A stretch of 64,000 nucleotides of DNA from Cytobacillus sp. FSL H8-0458. GTDB lineage: Bacteria > Bacillota > Bacilli > Bacillales > Cytobacillaceae. Every line of letters starts with the position of its first letter. Within the stretch, counting starts at the first letter, position 1. The DNA lies in NCBI RefSeq assembly GCF_038002165.1, contig NZ_JBBOBR010000002.1, forward strand, positions 434,001 through 498,000. The letters are read 5' to 3'. The notes beneath the pieces are model-generated. The model saw nothing but the letters and a program-made list of their open reading frames with translations, did not search any database and had not been told where the DNA came from. Below, one piece after another: positions 16,814-25,402 of this stretch. The position numbers and the translations under genes were made by a program.

Positions 16814-17314
16814 TTACTCTTCCTTTGAAGAAAGATACTCCTCTAACAGCTCTCTAAAAAGCTCATTCAATTCCTTATTTTTTTGCCCCTTCAGCCATTC
16901 CACCTGGTTTATGGGCAGGTTTAATTTAAGTGTGATTTTTTCATTCGGCATCTCGACTTTTCGTATTTCTTCCAGCGTAATGCCAGCTTCAATATCGGGA
17001 AAGTCCGGATGATCCTCTCTTATTCTTAAGAGCCCTTCATATGACTCTTCCGGATCTATTTCGCAAAATAAGCTCAGCCGGGGCAGCTTTCCCGGCACAG
17101 CCTTTAGAAACATAAAGGAGCTTATCTGCCCGCCGTCTTCCAATTCAACTTCTGTAATCAGACTGTCTCTGTCCTGATATTTTCTTAAAGTAACTTCGCT
17201 TACAATCATGTCTACTTCCAGCGTACTTCCGGAAGACGATTCAAAAATATAGATGGCACTGTTAAACACATAGATTTCTTCCCCATCGAGGTTTATTGAT
17301 TTTATACCAGCCAT
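16814..17314 (-). CDS. Protein of unknown function
   Basis: 166 residues, no signal peptide or membrane segment, rich in Glu and beta-strand-like segments (IKSINLDGEEIYVFNSAIY, EVDMIVSEVTLRKYQDRD) with a helical, acidic C-terminus (KELNELFRELLEEYLSS). I do not recognise the family. ATG 17314 has GGAGGAG just upstream, which is better than the first in-frame ATG at 17347. The gene is monocistronic as far as visible, with the repeat array downstream. Confidence 0.6.
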   Translation of the reverse strand: MAGIKSINLDGEEIYVFNSAIYIFESSSGSTLEVDMIVSEVTLRKYQDRDSLITEVELEDGGQISSFMFLKAVPGKLPRLSLFCEIDPEESYEGLLRIREDHPDFPDIEAGITLEEIRKVEMPNEKITLKLNLPINQVEWLKGQKNKELNELFRELLEEYLSSKEE

Positions 17315-17347
17315 ACCTGCTCCTCCATACCTAGGATGTTCTAACAT

Positions 17348-17681
17348 ATAGACGTTTCAATATAGTTAAGTACATCATATCAAAAATCTCTATTTATAAG
17401 GGGAGATATCTAAATGACTGTCCTTAAAAGTTTACTAGTCCTGAAACCTTACGGAGCATATCAATGGTATTCTCAATAGAAAGGCTAGCTCAGCATCGCC
17501 AAGCCAGCTATAACACTTTACAGTATATGAGGTCGGTTTATTAAATAGATGGTAATTGGCCGCACAGCCAATTCTCAAGGCAGTTAAGGCTGTATCCCTG
17601 GAAAAGCCAACATGGTAGAGAATACAAGAACGAAGGCATCCGGAATACATTAATAAATTCATTGTGAAAAGTTATTAAAGA
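17348..17681. other. 334-bp gap without a recognisable gene
   Basis: No frame with a good start or composition. The part 17455-17660 is GC-richer than its surroundings and has short inverted repeats (GGCTAGCTC..GCCAGC; AATTGGCCG..GCCAATT), so it may be a remnant of a mobile element or a structured RNA, but I cannot assign it. Confidence 0.3.
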
Positions 17682-19334
17682 TCATTTAAGATTTACTTCC
17701 GGTTCCAGCTCCGCTTCAAAAATCCTCGGCCAAGGAAGCTTAACATGGACACTTTCTAAAGAATCGATCGTCCTGTAAAAATCCTTGTTTCCCCTTTTTC
17801 CAATATAAACGTGTTTCCCCTTGAAATGCTGGAACCATTTTTGTGTTTCTAAGGTTAATTGATCATGAACAAATTGATTAACTAAGTCGTAATCTTCACC
17901 TAATCCCCATTCACTTGCGCCGATTTTGGTTATATAGGCCCTTGCTGCAGGATGAACAATGTTTTTGTAACTGTGATCTTTTGAGAATCGATGAAGCAGG
18001 AATTCATAATGTGCTTCTGCTGTGTCTTCATAAAGTGGTACACCAAATCCTGAAGTTTGTTCAAGAAATGCAGTACGGGCAGCAGCATGACCAATTGTAA
18101 TGCCAATTGTATTGCCAGCAGTATTCCAGCCGCTATAGGCAAGAAGTTTAGTTAAATCGATTTTCTCAGTTAGTTGGCTAATAAGCAGAGCATCCGCCCG
18201 ATTAACCTCAATCACATCCCCGATAGCAACCTGCTTTCCTGCTTTAATAAGGTCACTTGTTCTATTTACCATTTTTTCGACATCTATAGTTCTCTTATTT
18301 TTATCACTTGAAGGAGTATTCAATAACAGGTGGATATCCGCACCCTTTTCATCTTCGGCAATCTTGCCGCCTGAAGCGGTAATGTGCCTGATTACATTAT
18401 AGTCGAAGGTTGTATCCTCAAATGGTGCAATCCAGTCCTTTCCGTGAATACCGCCGTAATCAATATAAAATGATGGTTCTGTATTAAACAGCTGCGTTAC
18501 GAATCTGGATACTAATACCACATCAACTTCATCTGCTCCAGGGAATACGGAAACTTGATCCTCCAACCCGTATTCTGTTACCTTTTCAACTAGAATCTCT
18601 CTTTCTGCGCGGTGAAGGCCATGAGGAGCAGCATCATCCTGGGCCAGAATCAAATAATCAATTGAACCGTCGTTAACCCAATCAATTAACAGTTTATTAA
18701 TAGAATGGTTTCTTGCTCTCGCATTTAGATAATCCTGCAGCACAGATTCCGGTATTTCGGATTCTAATTTCTCAAATTCAGCTCGATATTCTTCCATTCC
18801 CAAGTTAATGACCTGATCATATAATATTGCCCATCTTCTGATTTGATCGTAGTATTTCAAGTATTCATCGCTAATGGCTGTTACGGCAAGCCGCTGAATG
18901 GTGTCATAAACGTATACAGGCTTTTCAGGATAAAGCTCTTTTAGTTTTTTAATTAACTGTATATCAGAAAGTGCCTCTTCCTCGGATTTCACTCCAGTAC
19001 GGGAAGCAATTAATCCCCCATACGCCAGCATACTGGCTGAAATCACAAACCCATCTGCCTCTTCAGCATTGTCCAATAGCCACTTGCTGATTTCTTTGCC
19101 ATTTCCAGGCTCTGTGTAAAAACCAATCATATCGGTTGGCGGTGTTATGACTTCAACACCCGCTGTTTTTCCAACTTGCTGCGGAAAATAGAGATTAGCG
19201 GGTCGGTCATCCAATGGAACCATGAGAATTTTAGCTAAACCAACCTTCTTTTCTGTAGCCTCCATTTCACCTAGATTACCAAATAACAACAGAACAGCCA
19301 TACATGCTGAAAACAAAGCTTTCCATCTATTCAC
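17682..19334 (-). CDS. DUF4127 family exported protein
   Basis: A 550-residue protein with an N-terminal signal peptide (RWKALFSACMAVLLLFGNLG, cleavage near residue 25). The rest matches the DUF4127 family: ILMVPLDDRPANLYFPQ at the start, LAYGGLIASRTG, LILAQDDAAPHGLHRAE in the middle and LAYSGWNTAGNTIG later. The reaction is unknown; the family often accompanies sugar operons. Start is GTG 19334 with AAAGGAGGAG upstream; an ATG at 19364 would lie before that site. It is the last gene of the ABC operon, so it may act on the same outside substrate. Confidence 0.75.
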   Translation of the reverse strand: MNRWKALFSACMAVLLLFGNLGEMEATEKKVGLAKILMVPLDDRPANLYFPQQVGKTAGVEVITPPTDMIGFYTEPGNGKEISKWLLDNAEEADGFVISASMLAYGGLIASRTGVKSEEEALSDIQLIKKLKELYPEKPVYVYDTIQRLAVTAISDEYLKYYDQIRRWAILYDQVINLGMEEYRAEFEKLESEIPESVLQDYLNARARNHSINKLLIDWVNDGSIDYLILAQDDAAPHGLHRAEREILVEKVTEYGLEDQVSVFPGADEVDVVLVSRFVTQLFNTEPSFYIDYGGIHGKDWIAPFEDTTFDYNVIRHITASGGKIAEDEKGADIHLLLNTPSSDKNKRTIDVEKMVNRTSDLIKAGKQVAIGDVIEVNRADALLISQLTEKIDLTKLLAYSGWNTAGNTIGITIGHAAARTAFLEQTSGFGVPLYEDTAEAHYEFLLHRFSKDHSYKNIVHPAARAYITKIGASEWGLGEDYDLVNQFVHDQLTLETQKWFQHFKGKHVYIGKRGNKDFYRTIDSLESVHVKLPWPRIFEAELEPEVNLK

Positions 19335-19404
19335 GCCTTCTCCTCCTTTATAATCCAATAACATAAAGTAGATTCAGGATGTAAAGTAAGATGCCTTTTA
19401 GATA

Positions 19405-20748
19405 TTATTGTAAAACTGCCCCACCCTCTAATAATTTCTTACGCAGCATGGTGGCATCAAGATTTCTTGGAGCGATTCCTTCAGCCAGTGATATGGCAGC
19501 TGCCGTACCTGCAGCCTGGCCTGTTGCCATACAGCTTGGTGTTAGACGAGTCGTAGCAAGTGCTTCATGGGTAGTAGAAATACATCTTCCTGCTACGAGC
19601 AAATTTTCAATCCCTTTAGGAATAAGACATCTATAAGGAATTCCGTAGCTTCCATCCCCTTCAATGTCATTCGCCTGCACACCTTTCCCAGTCGGGTCAT
19701 GGATGTCAATTGGATAGCCGCTTAAGGCAATCGTATCGTCATATTTTTTGCCAGTTATCACATCTTCAATTGTTAAAGAATACTCGCCAGAAATTCTCCT
19801 TGTCTCCCTTATGCCAATCTGGGAACCGACCGCCGATATGGAGGCTTTTTCAAAACCAGGAATGGTTGTCTGCAGAAATTCTGCCATCATCATGACTTGT
19901 TTTCTTCCTTCTCTTTCACCCTTTGTTAAGTCAAATACGTCCGTGCCATCAAGCCCTTGGACCCTTGTACAGTTAACCAGGACCTCATCTTCTTCAGGCC
20001 CAATAAAAAATAGCACTTGATCACGATTAATTGGAACTCCTGAAGCGTTCCATTCTTTGTAGAAGCCCTGTACGCCCGTCAAAGGAAGTTCATCTAATTC
20101 ATTAATAGGCGTCTTCTTATAAAAATTTTCAGGATTTCTTTTCATGGCATCTTTTACTTTCGATACATCGACACCCCGCATACGGAATTTCATTGTGAGC
20201 GGCTGAGTTTTTTGATCATTTTCTCTCCCCTTTAAGCAGGGAGCGCCTGATAGAAATGCGATATCAGCATCTCCGGTCGTATCAATAAATTGTTTGCCCT
20301 TAACTCGTATAGGGCCTGACTTTGTAACCAGGCGAATGCTTTTAATGGTTCCTCCATCCACTTCAACTGAATCTGCAAAACTATGAACGAGAACTTCCAC
20401 TCCGGCTTCTTCAAGCATTTCTAAAGCAAGAAGTTTATATTTCTCTGGATGATATGGAGTGACAGTATTGGTGAAACCGACTGTATCCCGTAAGTGCCCC
20501 GGCGAACCTTCAATAGCCATGAGCCTCTCTACAATCTCCTGAGCAATTCCCTTAATGACCTGTCGTCCCGTTTCCGTATGAAAAGTCATCCATGGGTAGA
20601 CAAGCGCCACAGTAGACATGCCTCCTAAAAATCCATACCTCTCAATAAGAAGTGTCCTGGCTCCTCCTCTCCCGGCCGCAATAGCTGCATTAATTCCTGC
20701 AGGTCCCCCTCCTGCAACGACTACATCAAATTCCAGCTCATTTTTCAA
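19405..20748 (-). CDS. FAD-dependent oxidoreductase (FAD_oxidored family)
   Basis: About 447 residues. An N-terminal FAD-binding Rossmann motif (VVVAGGGPAGINAAIAAGRGG) is followed by an Glu-Arg (LLIERYGFLGG) and, later, 'FIDTTGDADIAFLSGAP', typical of the FAD_oxidored family. The C-terminal 'GIENLLVAGRCISTTHEA' and 'TPSCMATGQAAGTAAA' close the flavin site. No [4Fe-4S] Cys cluster was seen. Start is a TTG at 20748 (AAAGGA ten bases upstream); a GTG three codons earlier is the alternative. It lies in the sugar ABC operon and probably oxidises a sugar or sugar acid; the substrate is unknown. Confidence 0.75.
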   Translation of the reverse strand: MKNELEFDVVVAGGGPAGINAAIAAGRGGARTLLIERYGFLGGMSTVALVYPWMTFHTETGRQVIKGIAQEIVERLMAIEGSPGHLRDTVGFTNTVTPYHPEKYKLLALEMLEEAGVEVLVHSFADSVEVDGGTIKSIRLVTKSGPIRVKGKQFIDTTGDADIAFLSGAPCLKGRENDQKTQPLTMKFRMRGVDVSKVKDAMKRNPENFYKKTPINELDELPLTGVQGFYKEWNASGVPINRDQVLFFIGPEEDEVLVNCTRVQGLDGTDVFDLTKGEREGRKQVMMMAEFLQTTIPGFEKASISAVGSQIGIRETRRISGEYSLTIEDVITGKKYDDTIALSGYPIDIHDPTGKGVQANDIEGDGSYGIPYRCLIPKGIENLLVAGRCISTTHEALATTRLTPSCMATGQAAGTAAAISLAEGIAPRNLDATMLRKKLLEGGAVLQ

Positions 20749-20782
20749 AACGATCACGTCCTTTCAACAATCTACCAGTCTA

Positions 20783-21619
20783 TTATTTTCCTCCTGTCAT
20801 GCTCACACCTTCAATAAACTGCTTTTGAGCAAAGAAGAAGACAATTAATAACGGAACTGTTGCCATAACTGAGGCACTCATCAACAGTTCCCACTTTGTT
20901 CCCACTTCATCTGTAAATAAGGCTAATGCTAACGGAAGCGTCATGAGTTCTTTCGAATTAATATAAATCAATGGTTCATAGAATTCATTCCAGCTTGTTA
21001 AGAAAGTAAATATGGTCAATGTAGCAATCGCTGGTTTGGCAAGAGGAAGCATGATGCTCCAATAGATTCGGAAATAGGAGCACCCATCCAGCTTTGCAGC
21101 TTCTTCGAGCTCTTTAGGTACAAGGAGGAAGAATTGCCTCATGACAAATACCCCAAATACTCCCGCTGGCCCCAAAATTGGTATCCCTATTAGGGGGATA
21201 TGAGTATTCACCAATCCCAAATCTCTCATTAATAGAAATAACGGGATAGTAATGACCTCGACAGGGATCATCATAGTGCTTAATAAGCAAAGAAACAGAA
21301 TCGAACTGCCGCGAAAGGATAACTTCGCAAACGCATAACCAGCTAATGACCCAAAGAAAATGGTGCCAATCGTGACCAATATAGCAATATAAATACTATT
21401 AAAATAAAATAGGTGAAACGGTGTTTTCTCCAGTACATCCAAATAGTTCTGCCAGCGGAAGGGATCAGGTATCCACTGGAAAGTAAAAATCTTAGTCGCG
21501 TCTTTAAATGATGTATTTATCATCCATAAAAATGGCACGATCATAATTAGAGATACAAGGGTCAATATTCCATAAAATATAACCTTTGTTCCAAAACTCT
21601 TCTTTTTTCTATTGTTCAT
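20783..21619 (-). CDS. Carbohydrate ABC transporter permease (UgpE/MalG type)
   Basis: 278 residues, six membrane segments, with the MalG/UgpE cytoplasmic loop EELEEAAKLDGCSYFRIYWSI..LPLAKPA that contacts the ATPase. It overlaps the other permease gene by 11 bp. No ATPase gene is in the operon, so a shared multi-sugar ATPase (MsmX type) is expected to drive it. Confidence 0.9.
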   Translation of the reverse strand: MNNRKKKSFGTKVIFYGILTLVSLIMIVPFLWMINTSFKDATKIFTFQWIPDPFRWQNYLDVLEKTPFHLFYFNSIYIAILVTIGTIFFGSLAGYAFAKLSFRGSSILFLCLLSTMMIPVEVITIPLFLLMRDLGLVNTHIPLIGIPILGPAGVFGVFVMRQFFLLVPKELEEAAKLDGCSYFRIYWSIMLPLAKPAIATLTIFTFLTSWNEFYEPLIYINSKELMTLPLALALFTDEVGTKWELLMSASVMATVPLLIVFFFAQKQFIEGVSMTGGK

Positions 21620-22544
21620 GGAAAACCCACCTCTTTCTTAACACCCACTGAGCTATGGTGAAAACTAAAATGATTAAAAATAGAATAATCGCAATGGCCG
21701 AAGCGTAGCCGAAATCAAATAGCTTAAAGGCTGTTTCCCAAATATAATAAACAAGAACCTTTGTATGATTCCCAGGCCCTCCTCCGGTCATGACATAAAT
21801 TTGCCCAAACACCTTCATGGATCCGATCACAGTTAAGATGAGTGTTAAAAATACAGTTGGCGTTATCATTGGCAGCGTGACATACCAGAACTGTTTGCTT
21901 TTGTTGGCACCATCCAAATAAGAGGCTTCATAAAGTGTACGGGGCACTTGCTGTAAAGCGGCAAGGAAAAGTACCATATTCAAACCGACATTTTTCATGG
22001 CACTGACTACAATAACTGCCGCCATGGCAAGCTTCGGATCATAAAGCCATGCAGGACCCTCAATGCTGAACACCTGCAGAATTTGATTAATAAACCCTTC
22101 ATCTGTTGCGAACATATACTTCCAGATAATGGACCACACAACAATCGATGTCATGACAGGAATAAAGATGGCTGTCCGGAAGATTCCCATTCCAGGCAGG
22201 TTTCGGTGCAGCAGCAAAGCCAGCATAAGTGCCAAGATAATATTGACTGGCACCAAGCCGACTGAAAATATGAGCGTGTTCTTCAATACTGTCCCGAACT
22301 CAGGATCTGAAGTTAAACGCTGGTAATTTTCCAATCCAATAAAGTTGGGATCACCAAGCAGCTGCCAGTCTGTGAGACTCATATAAAAGGAGTATAGCAG
22401 CGGGCCAAGCATAACAACCAAGAAACCCAACACCATCGGACTCACAAACAAATAGCCGTAAAAGGCTTCACTTCCTATAAACTTTTTCCTGCGTCTTTCC
22501 TTTTCCAAAGAGAGTTGCGCAGAAGTATTTAAGTTTGCTTCCAT
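21609..22544 (-). CDS. Carbohydrate ABC transporter permease (UgpA/MalF type)
   Basis: 311 residues, six membrane segments, ATPase-contact loop 'LYEASYLDGANKSKQFWYVTLP'. It forms the heterodimeric channel with the UgpE-type protein. ATG 22544 follows GGGGG. The gap to the preceding TIM-barrel gene is 11 bp. Confidence 0.9.
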   Translation of the reverse strand: MEANLNTSAQLSLEKERRRKKFIGSEAFYGYLFVSPMVLGFLVVMLGPLLYSFYMSLTDWQLLGDPNFIGLENYQRLTSDPEFGTVLKNTLIFSVGLVPVNIILALMLALLLHRNLPGMGIFRTAIFIPVMTSIVVWSIIWKYMFATDEGFINQILQVFSIEGPAWLYDPKLAMAAVIVVSAMKNVGLNMVLFLAALQQVPRTLYEASYLDGANKSKQFWYVTLPMITPTVFLTLILTVIGSMKVFGQIYVMTGGGPGNHTKVLVYYIWETAFKLFDFGYASAIAIILFLIILVFTIAQWVLRKRWVFHEQ

Positions 22545-22555
22545 TCTGCTACCCC

Positions 22556-23248
22556 CTAAATCTTGTCAATGGCATTCCTAAACTCCACAACAGAACTCTT
22601 AATACTTTCTGCTGTATGTCCGGTTACAATTGCCCCTAACATAATCCCTTTAACACCCGCTTGAGAAAGAAGAGAAATGTCATCTGGCACCAATTTTCGC
22701 TGCGACGGAATAAGAAGTGGAACATCCACCTTCTCTGCTAAATATTTATAAGCAAGAATATCTTTAAATGTAAGGGGAGACCCATATTCCTCACCAGGCA
22801 CAATCGATGCTTCAAGCGCAGTTATATCCAGAGACTTTAACTGCCCCATATTCTCAATATCGTAATCTGATGATATGGCAAAGGTTTTTTCCATTCCTGC
22901 AAGCTTCATCATCCAGCTTGGCATGTGGTGAGCATAGATTGAAAAATAATTGAATCCAGCCTGAGAGAGCAGGTTCAATTCACTTTGTTTGATTTCCTCA
23001 AAAGAGCCACCAGGTACAATTCCAAGCGGACCAGTATATTCTGAGCGTATTTGCCGGAATACTTCCATATAAGATTCTGTCGTGCGGAACTCATTGCCTG
23101 AAGCACGATGATTCACATTCACATGCATTTTTACAGCATCTGCACCTTCACTTAATGCAGCTTGTGCCAATTCGAGATTGTTTTCAGGCAAGCTTACAAT
23201 TAGCGTAACTTTTTTCTCACTCAGACAACTGCTTAAAGAAGAATTCAT
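22556..23248 (-). CDS. TIM-barrel protein of unknown substrate
   Basis: 230 residues with alternating strands and helices of a small TIM barrel: VTLIVSLPENN, AVKMHVNVNHRA, GPLGIVPGGSF, YFSIYAHHMP, VPLLIPSQRKL and VKGIMLGAIVTG at the end. The pattern resembles NanE/ribulose-phosphate-binding barrels, but no diagnostic catalytic set was confirmed. AGAGGTGATAGT precedes the ATG. Lying between the binding-protein and permease genes, it is probably an enzyme acting on the imported compound. Confidence 0.55.
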   Translation of the reverse strand: MNSSLSSCLSEKKVTLIVSLPENNLELAQAALSEGADAVKMHVNVNHRASGNEFRTTESYMEVFRQIRSEYTGPLGIVPGGSFEEIKQSELNLLSQAGFNYFSIYAHHMPSWMMKLAGMEKTFAISSDYDIENMGQLKSLDITALEASIVPGEEYGSPLTFKDILAYKYLAEKVDVPLLIPSQRKLVPDDISLLSQAGVKGIMLGAIVTGHTAESIKSSVVEFRNAIDKI

Positions 23249-23267
23249 ACTATCACCTCTTATGAAT

Positions 23268-23308
23268 AGGCAAGCGGTTAAGCCTAAATGAGGATTAACC
23301 GCCTGCTA
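23268..23308 (-). other. Intercistronic hairpin after the binding-protein gene
   Basis: Inverted repeat GGCAAGCGGTTAA / TTAACCGCCTGC between the binding-protein gene and the next gene, with no U-run. Such hairpins often stabilise the upstream mRNA so that the binding protein is made in excess; that effect is inferred here. Confidence 0.55.
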
Positions 23309-23315
23309 AACAGTT

Positions 23316-24599
23316 TTATTTCAAAATCGGATCGATTTTTTTATCCATTCCATCGAGAATGTCTTCTGGTTTCTTTAACTGTCCAAACAGTTCATCGAAT
23401 CCGAATTGAATTGCGTTATCAATTTTCTGCCATTCCATATGGCCTTCCTGCAGTCTTGCATTGTCCATCTCATCAATAACGGCACGCTGAATACTTTCAA
23501 CCGGCGGATTGTTCGGCTGATTTACAAACTCATCAGAACTTAAGATAGACTCGCGCGGCGGTACAAAGAAGGTAGATGAGGCCGTGATTCCCTCTTGGCT
23601 CGTTAAAAACTTCAGGAGTTCCTTGGCTTCTTCAGGATGCTTGGACCCTGCAAACATCGTGTAGCCAGCCTGGCCCAGCATTGGGAATCTTCCCTCAGGA
23701 CCTTCCGGAAGCGGTGCGATATCCCATTTAAAATCTTTCACCTCACGGGCACGTGATACATAGCTGTATACATCAAAGAACATTCCAATTTTGCCGGATT
23801 CAAAGCTTACTTGTTCACCAGCTTTCGGATGAGACTTGTCTTTAAACATCATGCGATCGAGCATTTCCAGTGTCTCAACCCCTTGTGGGCTGTTCCACTT
23901 AAACTCAGTTGTTTCTTCATTAAATAGGCTTCCCCCGTTGCTCCAAGTGTGTGAAAGCAATGCAATCCAAGTATTCCAGTCACGGAAGAAATTAGCTCCA
24001 TATGTGCCGCTTGCAGAGATTGCCTTTGCGGATTTTTCAAATTGCTCCCAGGTCCATGTTCCAGCTTCCACATGTTCATTTGGTGTCTTTTCCCCTGCGT
24101 TTACAAACAGGTCCTCGTTATAGAAAAGAACCATGGGAGGTGTAGAAAACGGGAGTCCATATAACTTTCCGTCTTTTTCAAACAGTTCTAAAGTTGATGG
24201 GAAGAAGTCATCCATATTATATTCCGCATCATCTTTAAACGAAGATACATCTTCTAAAATGCCATTTTCCATAAATTGAGGAACCATTCGTTCAGCTGCC
24301 CAGCCGATATCAGGCAATTCTCTGCCAGCTGCTAAAACGGTTATTTTTTGCTGATAATCCGGAAATGGAACACTTTCTAAATTTACCTTGATATTAGGGT
24401 GTGTCTCATAGAATTTTTCAAGCAGTTTATTATACATCTCCTGATGCGCTTCGTTTCCCCATATCATAAAGGTAAGTTCAACTTGTTCATCATTCTTTTT
24501 CGAATCTCCGCCTGAGCTGGATGGTTCTGCTTTGTTGCTGCAGGCAAATGTAAACGTTGTCATTAACAAAATTAAAAAAATTACACCTAGCTTCTTCAT
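23316..24599 (-). CDS. Sugar ABC transporter substrate-binding lipoprotein
   Basis: 427 residues, extracytoplasmic solute-binding protein family 1. Signal peptide with lipobox FTFAC (Cys20), then ELTFMIWGNEAHQEMYNKLL and 'HPNIKVNLESVPFPDYQQKI', typical of the family. ATG 24599 has GGAGAGGGGG upstream; the frame extends to 24650 but without a site. It is the first gene of the ABC operon, right after the YesN-like regulator. Confidence 0.9.
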   Translation of the reverse strand: MKKLGVIFLILLMTTFTFACSNKAEPSSSGGDSKKNDEQVELTFMIWGNEAHQEMYNKLLEKFYETHPNIKVNLESVPFPDYQQKITVLAAGRELPDIGWAAERMVPQFMENGILEDVSSFKDDAEYNMDDFFPSTLELFEKDGKLYGLPFSTPPMVLFYNEDLFVNAGEKTPNEHVEAGTWTWEQFEKSAKAISASGTYGANFFRDWNTWIALLSHTWSNGGSLFNEETTEFKWNSPQGVETLEMLDRMMFKDKSHPKAGEQVSFESGKIGMFFDVYSYVSRAREVKDFKWDIAPLPEGPEGRFPMLGQAGYTMFAGSKHPEEAKELLKFLTSQEGITASSTFFVPPRESILSSDEFVNQPNNPPVESIQRAVIDEMDNARLQEGHMEWQKIDNAIQFGFDELFGQLKKPEDILDGMDKKIDPILK

Positions 24600-24676
24600 C
24601 TTTTTCCCCCTCTCCTTTGACTCTAATTGTAGAAGGAAAATCCGGTTCAAAATATCCCTTCAATCAAAGAAAAAGT

Positions 24677-24690
24677 ACTATTTTAATAGT
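24677..24690. promoter_or_regulatory. Palindrome upstream of the ABC operon
   Basis: ACTATTTTAATAGT is palindromic apart from its centre and lies 78 bases before the binding-protein ATG. It may be a regulator target or part of a weak terminator for the YesN-like gene (on the minus strand it is followed by ACTTTTTC). Confidence 0.35.
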
Positions 24691-24700
24691 TGATCGAATC

Positions 24701-25402
24701 TTAAGATAACTTCCTGTATTCTTTAGGTGTTAAGCCTACTTCCTGTTTGAAAAGTGACATAAAATGCTTTGGGCTCTTATAACCTGAGAGCTGAGCTACC
24801 TCATATACCTTTAGGTTTGTGTTCTTCAGCAAATTTTTCGCTCTCTTTAAACGTGCACCCGTTAAATAGTCTGTAAAGGTCTGATTCAGCTCAGACTTAA
24901 ACAATTGCCCTATGTATTGGGGATGGAGAAACATATGATCAGCAATGTGTTTAAGTGTTACTTCCTGCCCAATATGGTCGTGAACGTACTGAAGGATTTT
25001 CTGAAACTGTCCCGATACATCTGTATATGATTCTTCTTTATCTTTAAAAATATTGGTAATTACATTAGAAAGCTCGACCCGATTAACAGGTTTTAGCAAG
25101 TAATCAGTAACACCATATTTAAGAGCGGCTCTTGCATATTCAAAATCACTGTGCCCGCTCAGGATAATAACGGGTATAGTCTCAGAGACTTGCCGTACCT
25201 TTGAAATGAATGCTAAACCATCCATTCCGCCCATTCGAATATCCGTAATGATCAAATGCGGGATCTGCTGGCGAACCTGCATCATGCCTTCCTCACCGCT
25301 TTTTGCTTCCCATACTCGAAGCTCTCCGCTTATGGCCTCTAGTAATACCTTCAGCCCTTGTCTAATAATTGATTCGTCTTCAACCACTAATACATTTTTC
25401 AT
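24701..25402 (-). CDS. YesN-like response regulator (receiver + AraC-type HTH)
   Basis: 233 residues, shorter than most YesN proteins because the middle is compact. Receiver domain (1-115) with the acidic pair ED in VLVVEDES, phospho-acceptor Asp in LIITDIRMGGMDG and Lys in YLLKPVNRVE. The C-terminal 100 residues form two AraC-type helix-turn-helix motifs (HMFLHPQYIGQLFKSE, ending in QEVGLTPKEYRK). ATG 25402 follows GGAGGAAAAATTGG and overlaps the end of the kinase gene by 23 bp. With the kinase it should activate the ABC operon that follows. Confidence 0.85.
   Translation of the reverse strand: MKNVLVVEDESIIRQGLKVLLEAISGELRVWEAKSGEEGMMQVRQQIPHLIITDIRMGGMDGLAFISKVRQVSETIPVIILSGHSDFEYARAALKYGVTDYLLKPVNRVELSNVITNIFKDKEESYTDVSGQFQKILQYVHDHIGQEVTLKHIADHMFLHPQYIGQLFKSELNQTFTDYLTGARLKRAKNLLKNTNLKVYEVAQLSGYKSPKHFMSLFKQEVGLTPKEYRKLS

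Noticed and set aside
17435..17662. 75-residue frame on the minus strand and possible transposase or intron remnant
   Set aside because: No motif confirmed and no inverted ends or target repeats that I can see.
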